Shown piece after piece: positions 16,302-23,891 of a stretch of DNA of 35,248 bases. The notes beneath the pieces are model-generated. The model did not search any database and was not told where the DNA came from. It saw only the letters and a program-made list of their open reading frames with translations. A program made the position numbers and the translations under genes. Position 1 is the first letter of the stretch. The number at the start of each line of letters is the position of its first letter. Origin of the DNA: Candidatus Gastranaerophilales bacterium (GTDB lineage Bacteria; Cyanobacteriota; Vampirovibrionia; Gastranaerophilales; Gastranaerophilaceae). The stretch covers positions 1 to 35,248 of the forward strand of contig CALUVN010000020.1 of assembly GCA_944324235.1 (NCBI GenBank). The letters are read 5' to 3'.

Positions 16302-16757
16302 TTGGCAATAACATCACCATTCACAGCGTTTAAAGAAAACGGCAAAAAGGAAATCCACTTGGGACAACATGTACTGGCAGAATTTTTCGAATGCGACCCC
16401 AATACTTTAAATAGCCTTGATAAGGTAGAAAAATATATGGTTGACGCAGCCTTAGAATGCGGAGCAACAATTGTTCAAAAATGTTTTCATATGTTTAACC
16501 CGTATGGTGTTTCGGGCGTTGTAATTATTTCCGAAAGCCACCTTGCAATACATACATGGCCGGAATTGGGTTATGCCGCCGTTGATTTATTCACTTGTGG
16601 TGACAAATGCGATCCAAAAGTGTCTTATGAATTTTTGAAAAAAATGTTTAATTCCAAAAAGGCAACATTTACGGAATTAAAAAGAGGCATAATTGATGAA
16701 GAAACAATGAAAGTAGCAGAAAAACCTTTTGAAATTATGCAGCAATTGGAAAATTAA
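16302..16757 (+). CDS. speD: S-adenosylmethionine decarboxylase proenzyme
   Basis: SpeD decarboxylates S-adenosylmethionine to supply aminopropyl groups for spermidine. The 151-aa protein belongs to the short bacterial/archaeal class typified by Thermotoga. Self-cleavage should occur between Glu78 and Ser79 in ISESHLAIHTWPE, giving the pyruvoyl group. His84 and Cys99 (LFTCGD) are the expected processing and catalytic residues. AGGAGG (16288-16293) points to the TTG at 16302 as start, 8 bases away; no in-frame ATG is available. An out-of-frame ATG at 16297 opens a four-codon frame that ends over the start. A spermidine synthase gene is not adjacent. A terminator follows. Confidence 0.93.
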   Translation: MAITSPFTAFKENGKKEIHLGQHVLAEFFECDPNTLNSLDKVEKYMVDAALECGATIVQKCFHMFNPYGVSGVVIISESHLAIHTWPELGYAAVDLFTCGDKCDPKVSYEFLKKMFNSKKATFTELKRGIIDEETMKVAEKPFEIMQQLEN

Positions 16758-16778
16758 TCAAGAATTCAATATAAATAT

Positions 16779-16817
16779 AAAAAGAACCGATTTCTATTAA
16801 GAATCGGTTCTTTTTTT
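16779..16817 (+). terminator. Rho-independent terminator after speD
   Basis: AAAAAGAACCGATT (16779-16792) pairs perfectly with AATCGGTTCTTTTT (16802-16815), with a 9-base loop and a T7 run. Confidence 0.88.
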
Positions 16818-16838
16818 AAATTATGTAAAAAAGTTGTA

Positions 16839-16875
16839 AATCATGCATGACAAACCGGCATGATTATTTTATTAT
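16839..16875 (+). promoter_or_regulatory. Candidate promoter overlapped by an inverted repeat operator
   Basis: AATCATGC (16839-16846) and GCATGATT (16858-16865) are perfect arms 11 bases apart, a typical dimeric-regulator spacing. They overlap the possible promoter ATGACA (16847-16852)-N17-TATTAT (16870-16875) of the 166-aa gene at 16901. Confidence 0.4.
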
Positions 16876-16900
16876 TTTACATGTAGTTCGGAGGGGCGAG

Positions 16901-17401
16901 ATGCTGGATGATATTATAGAAAAGAGATCAGATTTCGATTTAACGTCAAGAAGTGCATTTTCACGTGATGATGCAGTGTTTACGTCACGTTCTTACGCAG
17001 CACTTCTGGCAAAGAACAACGTCCCGCTTTCTCATAAAAAAGCGGCCGATAACTATATTGTAATCAAACGTATTTTCAAATTTCAGGCTGTCATGAGCCG
17101 TATAACAAATGCAGAAAAGGCGTTGTTACAGAAATACGATTTTAACACTCTCGAATACACGACTGTTAAACAGATGTACGAAGAAATATCTCTTTTACAA
17201 AAATGGGCATCTTCTGCTGACGAAAAATTAAAAGCGGATGCTGACGCTATTCTTGAGATTAGAACAAAGGAATTAAAATTCTTAGACGCCAACAGATACG
17301 CAAATATTTCAAATGAAATATACAAAGGCTACATTGCCCTTGAAAGTTATTTTGAAGAGATAAGCAAATTTAGAGATACCCCGACAAATCCTGATGCATA
17401 G
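16901..17401 (+). CDS. Unrecognised helical cytoplasmic protein (166 aa)
   Basis: I recognise no family. The protein is charged, mostly helical and free of signal or membrane segments. The middle and C-terminal parts (about 60-160) look like two or three long amphipathic helices with heptad-like Leu/Ile spacing. The N terminus MLDDIIEKRSDFDLTSRSAF is Ser/Arg/Asp-rich. GGAGGGG at 16890-16896 selects ATG 16901; the frame is open back to 16847, but that part overlaps the promoter palindrome. It appears monocistronic, between the speD terminator and a convergent small gene. Confidence 0.7.
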   Translation: MLDDIIEKRSDFDLTSRSAFSRDDAVFTSRSYAALLAKNNVPLSHKKAADNYIVIKRIFKFQAVMSRITNAEKALLQKYDFNTLEYTTVKQMYEEISLLQKWASSADEKLKADADAILEIRTKELKFLDANRYANISNEIYKGYIALESYFEEISKFRDTPTNPDA

Positions 17402-17563
17402 TCTGAGGTGAAAAACGCGTTAGTTTGTTACTGTGCGTGCACAGATAGAATTCTTCAGTAGTTCGATTCTATTGATGCAGATGTTACGTTTGCTCTGCAA
17501 GATGACTATTTCCGCAAACTGAAGAGCCGTTTATAGAAAATATTTAAAAAGTTTCTATTTTTT
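17402..17563 (+). other. Non-coding stretch with several hairpins, possible small RNA or 3' UTR
   Basis: No coding frame fits. Hairpins occur in series: TGTGC-GT-GCACA (17432-17443), ATAGAAT/ATTCTAT (17445-17472) and GTTTGC/GCAAAC (17488-17519). Last comes TAGAAA/TTTCTA followed by T6 (17534-17563), a weak terminator-like end that runs into the convergent 69-aa gene. It could be a structured 3' UTR or a small RNA. No known RNA family was recognised. Confidence 0.25.
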
Positions 17564-17764
17564 GAACAATGGCATAACGCCGTTTTCAAAAAAATTCTTT
17601 AAACATTCTGCATAAGTCATATTAGGACCTTTTACCGGTTCTTGAATAGTTTGTTTAGCCTTAATTGCCAGTTGAAGGTTACGATAATCTCTGTCGCTGT
17701 GTTCAAAAAGCTGACTTAGAGCTTTATTATATGCGGTTTGAACTTTTGGTGTAATTTTAATCAT
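17555..17764 (-). CDS. Small unknown protein downstream of era (69 aa)
   Basis: I do not recognise it. It begins MIKITPKVQTAYNKALSQL, is basic, and looks helical with a hydrophobic C-terminal tail GVMPLFKK. AAAGGG lies about 8 bases before the ATG, a reasonable ribosome site. It follows era on the same strand after 96 AT-rich bases containing TGTTTTAA/TTAAAACA arms. Composition and ribosome site favour a real gene, but the evidence is modest. Confidence 0.5.
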   Translation of the reverse strand: MIKITPKVQTAYNKALSQLFEHSDRDYRNLQLAIKAKQTIQEPVKGPNMTYAECLKNFFENGVMPLFKK

Positions 17765-17860
17765 TTTGGATGCCCTTTCTTGTTTTAATTTTGTTTTTTT
17801 AAAACAGGTAAATAAAATTTTTTGTTAATATTTGCAATTATTTTTACATATGGTAATAAT

Positions 17861-18763
17861 TTATTTTTCCTGTTCGTATCCGAAAGTTTTCAAAATATTA
17901 TCTTTCTTGCGCCAGTCTTTTTCAACTTTAACTTCAAGTCCGAGAAAAACTTTCTTTTCTACAATTTTTTCAAGCTCAAGCCTTGCTTCTGTTCCTATTT
18001 TTTTTAGAAGATTTCCGCCTTTTCCTATTAAAATTCCTTTCTGGCTTTTTGTTTCGCAGTAAATTGTCGCGGTAATCCTGTCTATGGCCTCTTCTTCTCT
18101 GTAAGTTTCAACTTTTACGGCAACAGAGTGCGGAATTTCATCAGAAGTGTTAAGAAGAATTTTTTCTCTGATAACTTCTTCCGTCACCGAACGCATGCTT
18201 TCTTCCGTCACGACATCTTCAGGGTAGAGAAGTTCTCCGTCAGGCAGTGCTTTGTAAATGTTTTTAAGAAGAGTATCAATGTTCCTTCCTGTTTTGGCTG
18301 AAATTTTTACAACAGGATAATTTCTGTCAAATAATGTTTTGTATGAAATAAGATTTTCTTCTACTTTTTCAGGCTTTTTCAGCTTATCAACCTTGTTCAT
18401 AACAATAATTACAGGAATTTCTGTCTGCAAAATGTTCCGGGCAATCCACTTATCGCCTTTTCCTGCAGGTTCTGAACCGTCAACAAGAAATAATATTACA
18501 TCGGCATCAGGTATGGCAATTTTTGCTTCATCAAGCAGAAATTCACCAAGTTTGTTCAATGGTTTATGCACTCCCGGAGTGTCAATAAAAACAATTTGAC
18601 CTGCATCGGTTGTGTAAATCCCTTTAATTCTTTTTCTTGTTGTTTGAGCCTTGTCTGTCGCGATTACAATTTTTTGACCGAGAATTTTATTTAATAGGGT
18701 TGATTTCCCTACATTCGGACGACCAATTATTGCAGCAAATCCTGATTTTATTTTTTCTTTCAT
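17861..18763 (-). CDS. era: GTPase Era
   Basis: Era is a Ras-like GTPase that binds the 3' end of 16S rRNA and helps mature the small ribosomal subunit. The 300-aa protein is full length. It shows G1 GRPNVGKS (14-21), G2 around QTTR (40-43), G3 DTPG (61-64), G4 NKVD (123-126) and G5 SAK (155-157). The C-terminal KH domain has GILIGKGG (243-250). The minus-strand -10 sequence TAAGAT lies 6 bases before the ATG and no ribosome site is present, so the mRNA may be leaderless. It is divergent from the AMIN-like gene. Confidence 0.96.
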   Translation of the reverse strand: MKEKIKSGFAAIIGRPNVGKSTLLNKILGQKIVIATDKAQTTRKRIKGIYTTDAGQIVFIDTPGVHKPLNKLGEFLLDEAKIAIPDADVILFLVDGSEPAGKGDKWIARNILQTEIPVIIVMNKVDKLKKPEKVEENLISYKTLFDRNYPVVKISAKTGRNIDTLLKNIYKALPDGELLYPEDVVTEESMRSVTEEVIREKILLNTSDEIPHSVAVKVETYREEEAIDRITATIYCETKSQKGILIGKGGNLLKKIGTEARLELEKIVEKKVFLGLEVKVEKDWRKKDNILKTFGYEQEK

Positions 18764-18769
18764 AAAGGA

Positions 18770-18778
18770 ATCTTAACA
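18770..18778 (-). promoter_or_regulatory. Extended -10 element abutting the era start codon
   Basis: On the minus strand TGT-TAAGAT (18778-18770), then TCCTTT, then ATG 18763. The TGn extension can compensate for the weak -35 (TTAAAA at 17 bases). A leaderless transcript is predicted. Confidence 0.4.
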
Positions 18779-18866
18779 TAAAAGTATCTTTTTTTTAACA
18801 AAGTAGCAATTTTTTTTCTTCCCAAGTATTATATAATATATAGTAGGGAAATTGTAACGGTAGAAA

Positions 18867-21008
18867 ATGATTAAAAAGAAAAATATATTAAGCGCTATTT
18901 TATTGTTGGGATTGGCATTAAGCCCGATAAATTATGTTAATGCAAGCGGTAATGCACTTGTGCAAATGGATATTAAAAAATCAGCAGGTGATTCGGTTGA
19001 TGTAACCTTGTTTACAACGGGAGCAGCGGCTGAAAATCCGGTTGTAACCAAAAAATCTGATAATAAATATGTTATTTTGATGCCGAATGTATCCGGCAAT
19101 CAATCCGGCAAACCGGATTTAGCTGCTATTAATGATATAATTTCCGATGTAGATATAAAATCAGTTGAAGACGGTGCTGAAGGTTATACAAAAGTTACTC
19201 TTATTACTAAAAAACCGATTAATATTAAAACAAATATAGAGACAAGCGGTGAAGTTCCTCAAGAACAAGCCGAATACAGACAGTTAATCGCAAAAGCCAG
19301 AGCTAACGGAATTAAAACATCAAGAATTCCATCTAATGAAGTTCAGGTTTCAGAACAGAAAAAAGCTCAATCAGCCCCGAAAACTATTGTTACAGTTAAT
19401 AAAGCCAAAACGGAAACTAAAAAGGTTCAAAATACAAAAACGGTTCAGCCTAAAAAGACAGCTATTAAATTTAAAGAAGTTAGTGCAGAAGAGTTGATGA
19501 AAAAGCATACCCCTTCAATTCCTGCCAAAACTCAGGCAAAACCTGTCAAACTTGAACAGGTTGACATAAAAGAAACTTCAGCACCTAAAATTGCTGAAAA
19601 ACTGCCTGAAGCAAATGCTGCAATAAAAAATGAGATGGATGAACAGATTAAAAAATCCGAACAAAAATTAGAACAAAAAACTGCTCAAAAATCAGAAAAA
19701 GAAGTTATGGTGCCTGTCAACCCTGAAAAAGCTGACAAAAATCGTAAATTCCCGTTTGGATTTGCTGTAGGTTTAATTCCGGTACTCGGACTTTTAGCTC
19801 TTATTAAGATGATAAGAACATCAGTGCAGCGTTCTGCCGTACTAAAGCAGTCTTTTATGGAAAATCTTAATAACAGACCTGCAGTTCCGGAAAATTATGA
19901 TGATATTATTGAAAATGAAGAACTTTCATGGCAAGAAAAATACAATAAATATCTGGATAAAACAGCTCCGGAAAAAGCGCTTGCTCAGAAACCTAAAAAA
20001 CAATCACGTTATAAGTTTATAAGTTTCCCTCAAAAGGATGAAGTTGAAGAAAAACGTGAAGAACTCGAACGTACTCTTGCCGCTCCTGCTGCAGAAAAAG
20101 AACCTGTTAAAAAACAAAAACCTGCAATCAAACCAAAAGCAGTTGTAACTTCAATAGAAAAAATCGAAAAACTTGATGACAAGCCGCCTGTTATAAAAGA
20201 GGTAGAACCTCCTAAAGAAGCAGTAAAAGCAGAAGATACGGTAATTCATGAAGAAATGCATAAGACAGTTAAGCTGAAAGCTTTTGCAAAAGGCGTTTCA
20301 TTAGAAGAAACAAGCAGAAGAAAAAGCCTTAATAAAAAAGCTGCCAAAATGCTCAATGACGACGTAACTGAAACTGCTACAGTTCCGTTAAGATCTTCCA
20401 AATTATCTTCCAATGTAAGACGCCTTTCCGATGCTAATTTAAAAATGGCGGAAGTTACGGAAAAAGGTATTGAAGAAGTTAAAGCAGAACAGGATTATGA
20501 GGTAACATCAATAGATGAGTACCTGTCAATTGTTGATGCGGATGTTAAACCTGAAGCAGAACCTGCACCGGTAGTTGAGCCGGCAGCTGCTATTGCCCCT
20601 GCTGCTCCTGCTCCTAAGGAAGAAAAAACTTCTGTAGCAGCAAGCCTTGCTCAGGTTAAACCTTCTATGAAATATCAAAAACCTTACAATAATCAATCCG
20701 CTGAGATTTCAAATCCTATCACCCGCAATACTGAACCTAAAAAATCTTATATGGACAGTTTGATTGTAAAATCAGGATATAATATCGATGAGGAAAGAGG
20801 TTTCTACGTTGTTAATGTTGACGGAACTTCAGCACTTGTCGGACGTGTTAAGGACGAAGTATTTGTATTGAAAAAATTTGACAACAATGTGGAAAAACCG
20901 TTACAGGTAAGACGCGACCAGCCAAATGTGTTTATGGTAAAAGCTGACGGCTACCGTTCATTAGTCAAGATTGACGAAGAAAAAATGGGCGTACTGGTTG
21001 AAATGTAA
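18867..21008 (+). CDS. AMIN-like envelope protein with central membrane segment (713 aa)
   Basis: The N terminus is a signal peptide (about 1-27, ending NYVNASG). Residues 29-125 alternate short beta strands (VQMDIKK, VDVTLFTTG, KYVILMPN, YTKVTLITK), resembling an AMIN domain as found in secretin- and amidase-associated envelope proteins. A Lys/Glu/Ala-rich disordered region follows to about 290. A membrane segment lies at 295-314 and a second long charged, Pro-rich region extends to about 620. The C terminus (about 627-713) is a compact beta domain rich in Val and Gly (FYVVNVDGTSALVGRV). The signal peptide plus central segment would put the AMIN-like part outside the inner membrane and the tail in the cytoplasm. 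The exact role is unknown. Confidence 0.75.
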   Translation: MIKKKNILSAILLLGLALSPINYVNASGNALVQMDIKKSAGDSVDVTLFTTGAAAENPVVTKKSDNKYVILMPNVSGNQSGKPDLAAINDIISDVDIKSVEDGAEGYTKVTLITKKPINIKTNIETSGEVPQEQAEYRQLIAKARANGIKTSRIPSNEVQVSEQKKAQSAPKTIVTVNKAKTETKKVQNTKTVQPKKTAIKFKEVSAEELMKKHTPSIPAKTQAKPVKLEQVDIKETSAPKIAEKLPEANAAIKNEMDEQIKKSEQKLEQKTAQKSEKEVMVPVNPEKADKNRKFPFGFAVGLIPVLGLLALIKMIRTSVQRSAVLKQSFMENLNNRPAVPENYDDIIENEELSWQEKYNKYLDKTAPEKALAQKPKKQSRYKFISFPQKDEVEEKREELERTLAAPAAEKEPVKKQKPAIKPKAVVTSIEKIEKLDDKPPVIKEVEPPKEAVKAEDTVIHEEMHKTVKLKAFAKGVSLEETSRRKSLNKKAAKMLNDDVTETATVPLRSSKLSSNVRRLSDANLKMAEVTEKGIEEVKAEQDYEVTSIDEYLSIVDADVKPEAEPAPVVEPAAAIAPAAPAPKEEKTSVAASLAQVKPSMKYQKPYNNQSAEISNPITRNTEPKKSYMDSLIVKSGYNIDEERGFYVVNVDGTSALVGRVKDEVFVLKKFDNNVEKPLQVRRDQPNVFMVKADGYRSLVKIDEEKMGVLVEM

Positions 21009-21030
21009 TCCATAACGAAAAGAGAGAGAT

Positions 21031-22188
21031 GTGAAGATTAAAACAATAGTATGCTTATTGATGCTTTCGTTTTTCCTGTGCGGCTGCAGCAACAAATCCG
21101 AAGACCGCAGTGTAATCCAATTTGCAAGCTGGGGGTCAAAATCGGAAGTTGAGATTTTAAAGCCTGTACTCGCGGATTTTGAACGGGAAAATCCCGATAT
21201 AAAAGTGGAGTTTATGCACATTCCGCAGAACTATTTTCAAAAAATTCATCTTTTATTTGCGTCAAATAAAGCGCCTGACGTTATATTTTTGAATAATCAA
21301 TATTTGCCTGTTTATGCAAATGCAGGACTTTTGAAAAAATTTTCCGATGATGAATTTGAAAAAGCTGCATTTTATCCGAAGGCAATTAAAGCATTATCAT
21401 GGAATAATGATTGTTATGCTATTCCGCGTGATATATCTATGCTTGTAATTTTTTATAACAGGGATATTTTCAGAAAAAAAGGAGTGCCATTCCCTCAAAA
21501 AACGTGGACTATGGAAGAATTTCTTACTGTGGCGCAAATGCTTACTTCTCGTCCTGACGTTTTCGGTATTAGTTTTGAAGAAGATGTGTTATTTTACCTG
21601 CCTTATTTAATGAGTTTCGGGGGCGGACTTCTATCCGATGACCTGTCGACAGATATTTCTGAAACAAAGGAAACTATTGACGGGCTTAATTTTTACTCTG
21701 ATTTAAGAAAAAAATACCACGTCGCACCTTTAAGCAGTGAAAGTGCAAGTGCAACAATGGCGCAAATGTTTATGCAAGGCCGCCTCGGGATGTATATTTC
21801 AGGCCGCTGGATTGTTCCGAAATTCAGGGAAGAAATAAAATTTGACTGGGACATTGTACAATTTCCGCAAGGTCCTGCAGGGAGTATTGTTCCTCTGGAT
21901 GCCTCGGGATGGGCAATATCCTCTTCTTCCAGAAATCCTGATGCCGCTTTTAAGCTTGTTAAATATTTATCATCCAAAGATACAATTGAAAAATTTACGA
22001 GAAGCGGGCTTATTGTGCCTGCAAGAGTTGATGTAGCTGAATCGAAGTCGTTTCTTGACGGTGCAAAACCATATTCATCGCGTGTATTTCTGGATGTAAT
22101 AAAAACATCAAAGCCGACACCGGTTTCTGTTGAATATAGAGTTATACTTGACAAAACTAAAGAAAAAAATGAAAATTTATTCAACTGA
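21031..22188 (+). CDS. Extracellular sugar-type solute-binding lipoprotein
   Basis: A family 1 solute-binding protein (385 aa) of ABC importers, MalE/UgpB-like. The N terminus ends in the lipobox LCGC with Cys19 as lipidation site. QFASWGSKSEVEILKPVLADF is the typical first strand and helix. Later blocks PDVIFLNNQYLP, YAIPRDISMLVIFYNRDIF and GRLGMYISGRWIVP match the fold. The ligand cannot be read, but sugars or glycerol-phosphate esters are usual. Translation starts at GTG after AGAGAGAG, 22 bases behind the AMIN-like gene. No permease or ATPase gene lies in the window, so its transporter is encoded elsewhere. Confidence 0.88.
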   Translation: MKIKTIVCLLMLSFFLCGCSNKSEDRSVIQFASWGSKSEVEILKPVLADFERENPDIKVEFMHIPQNYFQKIHLLFASNKAPDVIFLNNQYLPVYANAGLLKKFSDDEFEKAAFYPKAIKALSWNNDCYAIPRDISMLVIFYNRDIFRKKGVPFPQKTWTMEEFLTVAQMLTSRPDVFGISFEEDVLFYLPYLMSFGGGLLSDDLSTDISETKETIDGLNFYSDLRKKYHVAPLSSESASATMAQMFMQGRLGMYISGRWIVPKFREEIKFDWDIVQFPQGPAGSIVPLDASGWAISSSSRNPDAAFKLVKYLSSKDTIEKFTRSGLIVPARVDVAESKSFLDGAKPYSSRVFLDVIKTSKPTPVSVEYRVILDKTKEKNENLFN

Positions 22189-22241
22189 TTAGAGTATGAA
22201 AAATTATAAGAAATATTCAATAATAAAATTGAGTTTATGAT

Positions 22242-22913
22242 ATGTTTAAAAAAGCCTTTACTTTAGCAGAAATACTAATTACTATAGGTATCATCGGTGT
22301 GGTAGCGGCTTTCACCATACCTGTGTTAGTTAATAATATTGCAAATAAAGAAAACATTACTCATTTAAAAAAATCTTATGCGGTGCTTGCAAATATCGTG
22401 CAAAGAGCGCAGGTTGATAATGAAGCTTTTAACTACTGGTATTTAGTGGATAATGATTCAGAGAAAACAACGTTTGCATTCAACAGGTATGTTAAACCGT
22501 ATATGAATATAATAAAAAGCTGTGCGGACGGCGAAAGCGGATGCTGGACACAGAGTTATGAACTCAACGGAACTGCTGTTGGTAATGCAAATGGTGTTGG
22601 AAGTAATATTCACTCATTTGTATTATCTGACGGAGTTAATATTGTAATGAATATTTATTCGTCCCAGAGCGATTTGGATAAGTTTGGTATAAAAGATAAT
22701 AAATTAATGCCTTTTATCGGATTTTATGTGGATGTTAACGGAATGAAAGCCCCAAATACTTTCGGTAAAGATATTTTTGCGTTTGTTTTGACCCATAAAG
22801 GACTTGTTCCTGCAGGAATAGATTACGATGATGAGGAGTCGGATTGTAATAAAGAAAGTACCGGATATATGTGTGCGGCACAGGTTATGCAGACAGACAG
22901 CATTAGTTATTAA
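22242..22913 (+). CDS. Type IV pilin-like/pseudopilin protein
   Basis: The 223-aa precursor carries a class III signal. KKA is followed by FTLAEILITIGIIGVVAAF, so prepilin peptidase should cut after Ala5. That leaves Phe as residue 1 and Glu at position 5 of the mature protein. The hydrophobic helix extends to about residue 33. The globular part has two cysteine pairs at Cys94/Cys101 and Cys202/Cys211, suggesting disulfides. Such proteins build type IV pili or type II secretion pseudopili; which one cannot be told. No assembly ATPase or peptidase gene is adjacent. The ribosome site is weak (GAG at 22231). Confidence 0.85.
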   Translation: MFKKAFTLAEILITIGIIGVVAAFTIPVLVNNIANKENITHLKKSYAVLANIVQRAQVDNEAFNYWYLVDNDSEKTTFAFNRYVKPYMNIIKSCADGESGCWTQSYELNGTAVGNANGVGSNIHSFVLSDGVNIVMNIYSSQSDLDKFGIKDNKLMPFIGFYVDVNGMKAPNTFGKDIFAFVLTHKGLVPAGIDYDDEESDCNKESTGYMCAAQVMQTDSISY

Positions 22914-22950
22914 TGAAATTATTTTAAACGAACTGAAAATAAGTTATTTA

Positions 22951-22959
22951 TGCTAAAAT
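22951..22959 (+). promoter_or_regulatory. Extended -10 element abutting the rsmI start codon
   Basis: TGC-TAAAAT (22951-22959) is followed by six bases and ATG 22966. There is no ribosome site between them. The expected transcript start coincides with the start codon. The -35 region (AACTGA at 17 bases) is poor. Confidence 0.4.
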
Positions 22960-22965
22960 TTTCTT

Positions 22966-23790
22966 ATGAAAGAGTATGAATTTTATATAGTTCCGACACC
23001 AATAGGCAATCTTGGTGATATTACAAACAGAGCAATAGAAGTCTTAAAACAAGTGGATATTATTGCCTGCGAAGATTCTCGAGTAACGCAAAAACTTCTT
23101 AATCACTTTGATATAAGAACAAAATGTATTTCTTATCACAAATATAATGAAAAAGAACGGCTGCATTCTTTTCTTGAAATTTTGCAAAGCGGAAAGAAAA
23201 TGGCACTGGTATCCGATGCCGGCACTCCTTTAATATGCGATCCGGGGGCTGTTCTGGTAGAAGAGCTCCGAAAAAATAATATAAAAATTACAGCTTTACC
23301 AGGGGCAAATGCTGTTGTAACTTTTCTTTCACAAATTCCTCGTGAAGATGAAAAGTTTGCATTCGTCGGGTTTCTCCCTAAAACACAGGCGGGAATTGAA
23401 GAAATTTTTGTTAAAAATAAATACGCGGATACAGTTTTTTATGATTCACCAAACCGTATTATGAAAACATTATCATTTATAAAAAATGTCAGACCTGATG
23501 CAAGAATTGCTCTGGGGCGAGAACTTACAAAAGTGTTTGAAGAAGTTGTAATTGATAATGTGGATTCTGTCATTGAATATTTTGAAAAAAATATAATAAA
23601 AGGCGAAATTGTTGCAATGGTGTATAGGAGTGAAAATACTGAAGCAGACAGCGATATAGATGATAAAATAGCGATTTTAAAATCGAAAAATTTTTCCGCA
23701 AAGGATATTTCAATAATTCTTTCGGAACTTTACGGGCTCAATAAAAATGATGTTTATAAAAAAGTTCTGAATTCAAGTAACAATATGTAA
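22966..23790 (+). CDS. rsmI: 16S rRNA (cytidine1402-2'-O)-methyltransferase
   Basis: RsmI methylates the ribose of C1402 in the decoding centre. The 274-aa protein starts directly with the family strand YIVPTPIGNLGDITNRAIEVL (residues 7 onward). It continues with CEDSRVTQKLL, VSDAGTPLICDPG (the SAM-binding tetrapyrrole-methylase loop) and LPGANAVVTFLS. The C-terminal helical part (about 220-274) is present. Length matches the family. It is read from its own apparent promoter with no leader, and bamA follows after about 100 bases with a separate promoter. Confidence 0.95.
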   Translation: MKEYEFYIVPTPIGNLGDITNRAIEVLKQVDIIACEDSRVTQKLLNHFDIRTKCISYHKYNEKERLHSFLEILQSGKKMALVSDAGTPLICDPGAVLVEELRKNNIKITALPGANAVVTFLSQIPREDEKFAFVGFLPKTQAGIEEIFVKNKYADTVFYDSPNRIMKTLSFIKNVRPDARIALGRELTKVFEEVVIDNVDSVIEYFEKNIIKGEIVAMVYRSENTEADSDIDDKIAILKSKNFSAKDISIILSELYGLNKNDVYKKVLNSSNNM

Positions 23791-23820
23791 TAAATATATA
23801 TGAAATTTTCCATAAATGTT

Positions 23821-23848
23821 TTTACTTTTTTTAGATTTATACTATAAT
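23821..23848 (+). promoter_or_regulatory. Candidate promoter of the bamA operon
   Basis: TTTACT (23821-23826), 16 bases, TATAAT (23843-23848). The ribosome site AAGGGAAGAG precedes the TTG start at 23892. Confidence 0.4.
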
Positions 23849-23891
23849 ATTTGTAAGGAATAGTACTTCTTGAGTTTAAGGGAAGAGATTT

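Noticed and set aside
17460-17472. GTTCGATTC resembling a tRNA T-loop
   Set aside because: No matching acceptor stem, D-arm or anticodon arm can be folded around it.
18867-21008. TonB- or TolA-like protein because of the Lys/Pro/Glu-rich linkers
   Set aside because: A cleavable-type signal peptide is followed by a beta domain, the membrane segment is central, and the C terminus does not resemble TonB.
21031-22188. Complete sugar ABC transporter operon
   Set aside because: Only the binding protein is present; the next genes are a pseudopilin and rsmI.
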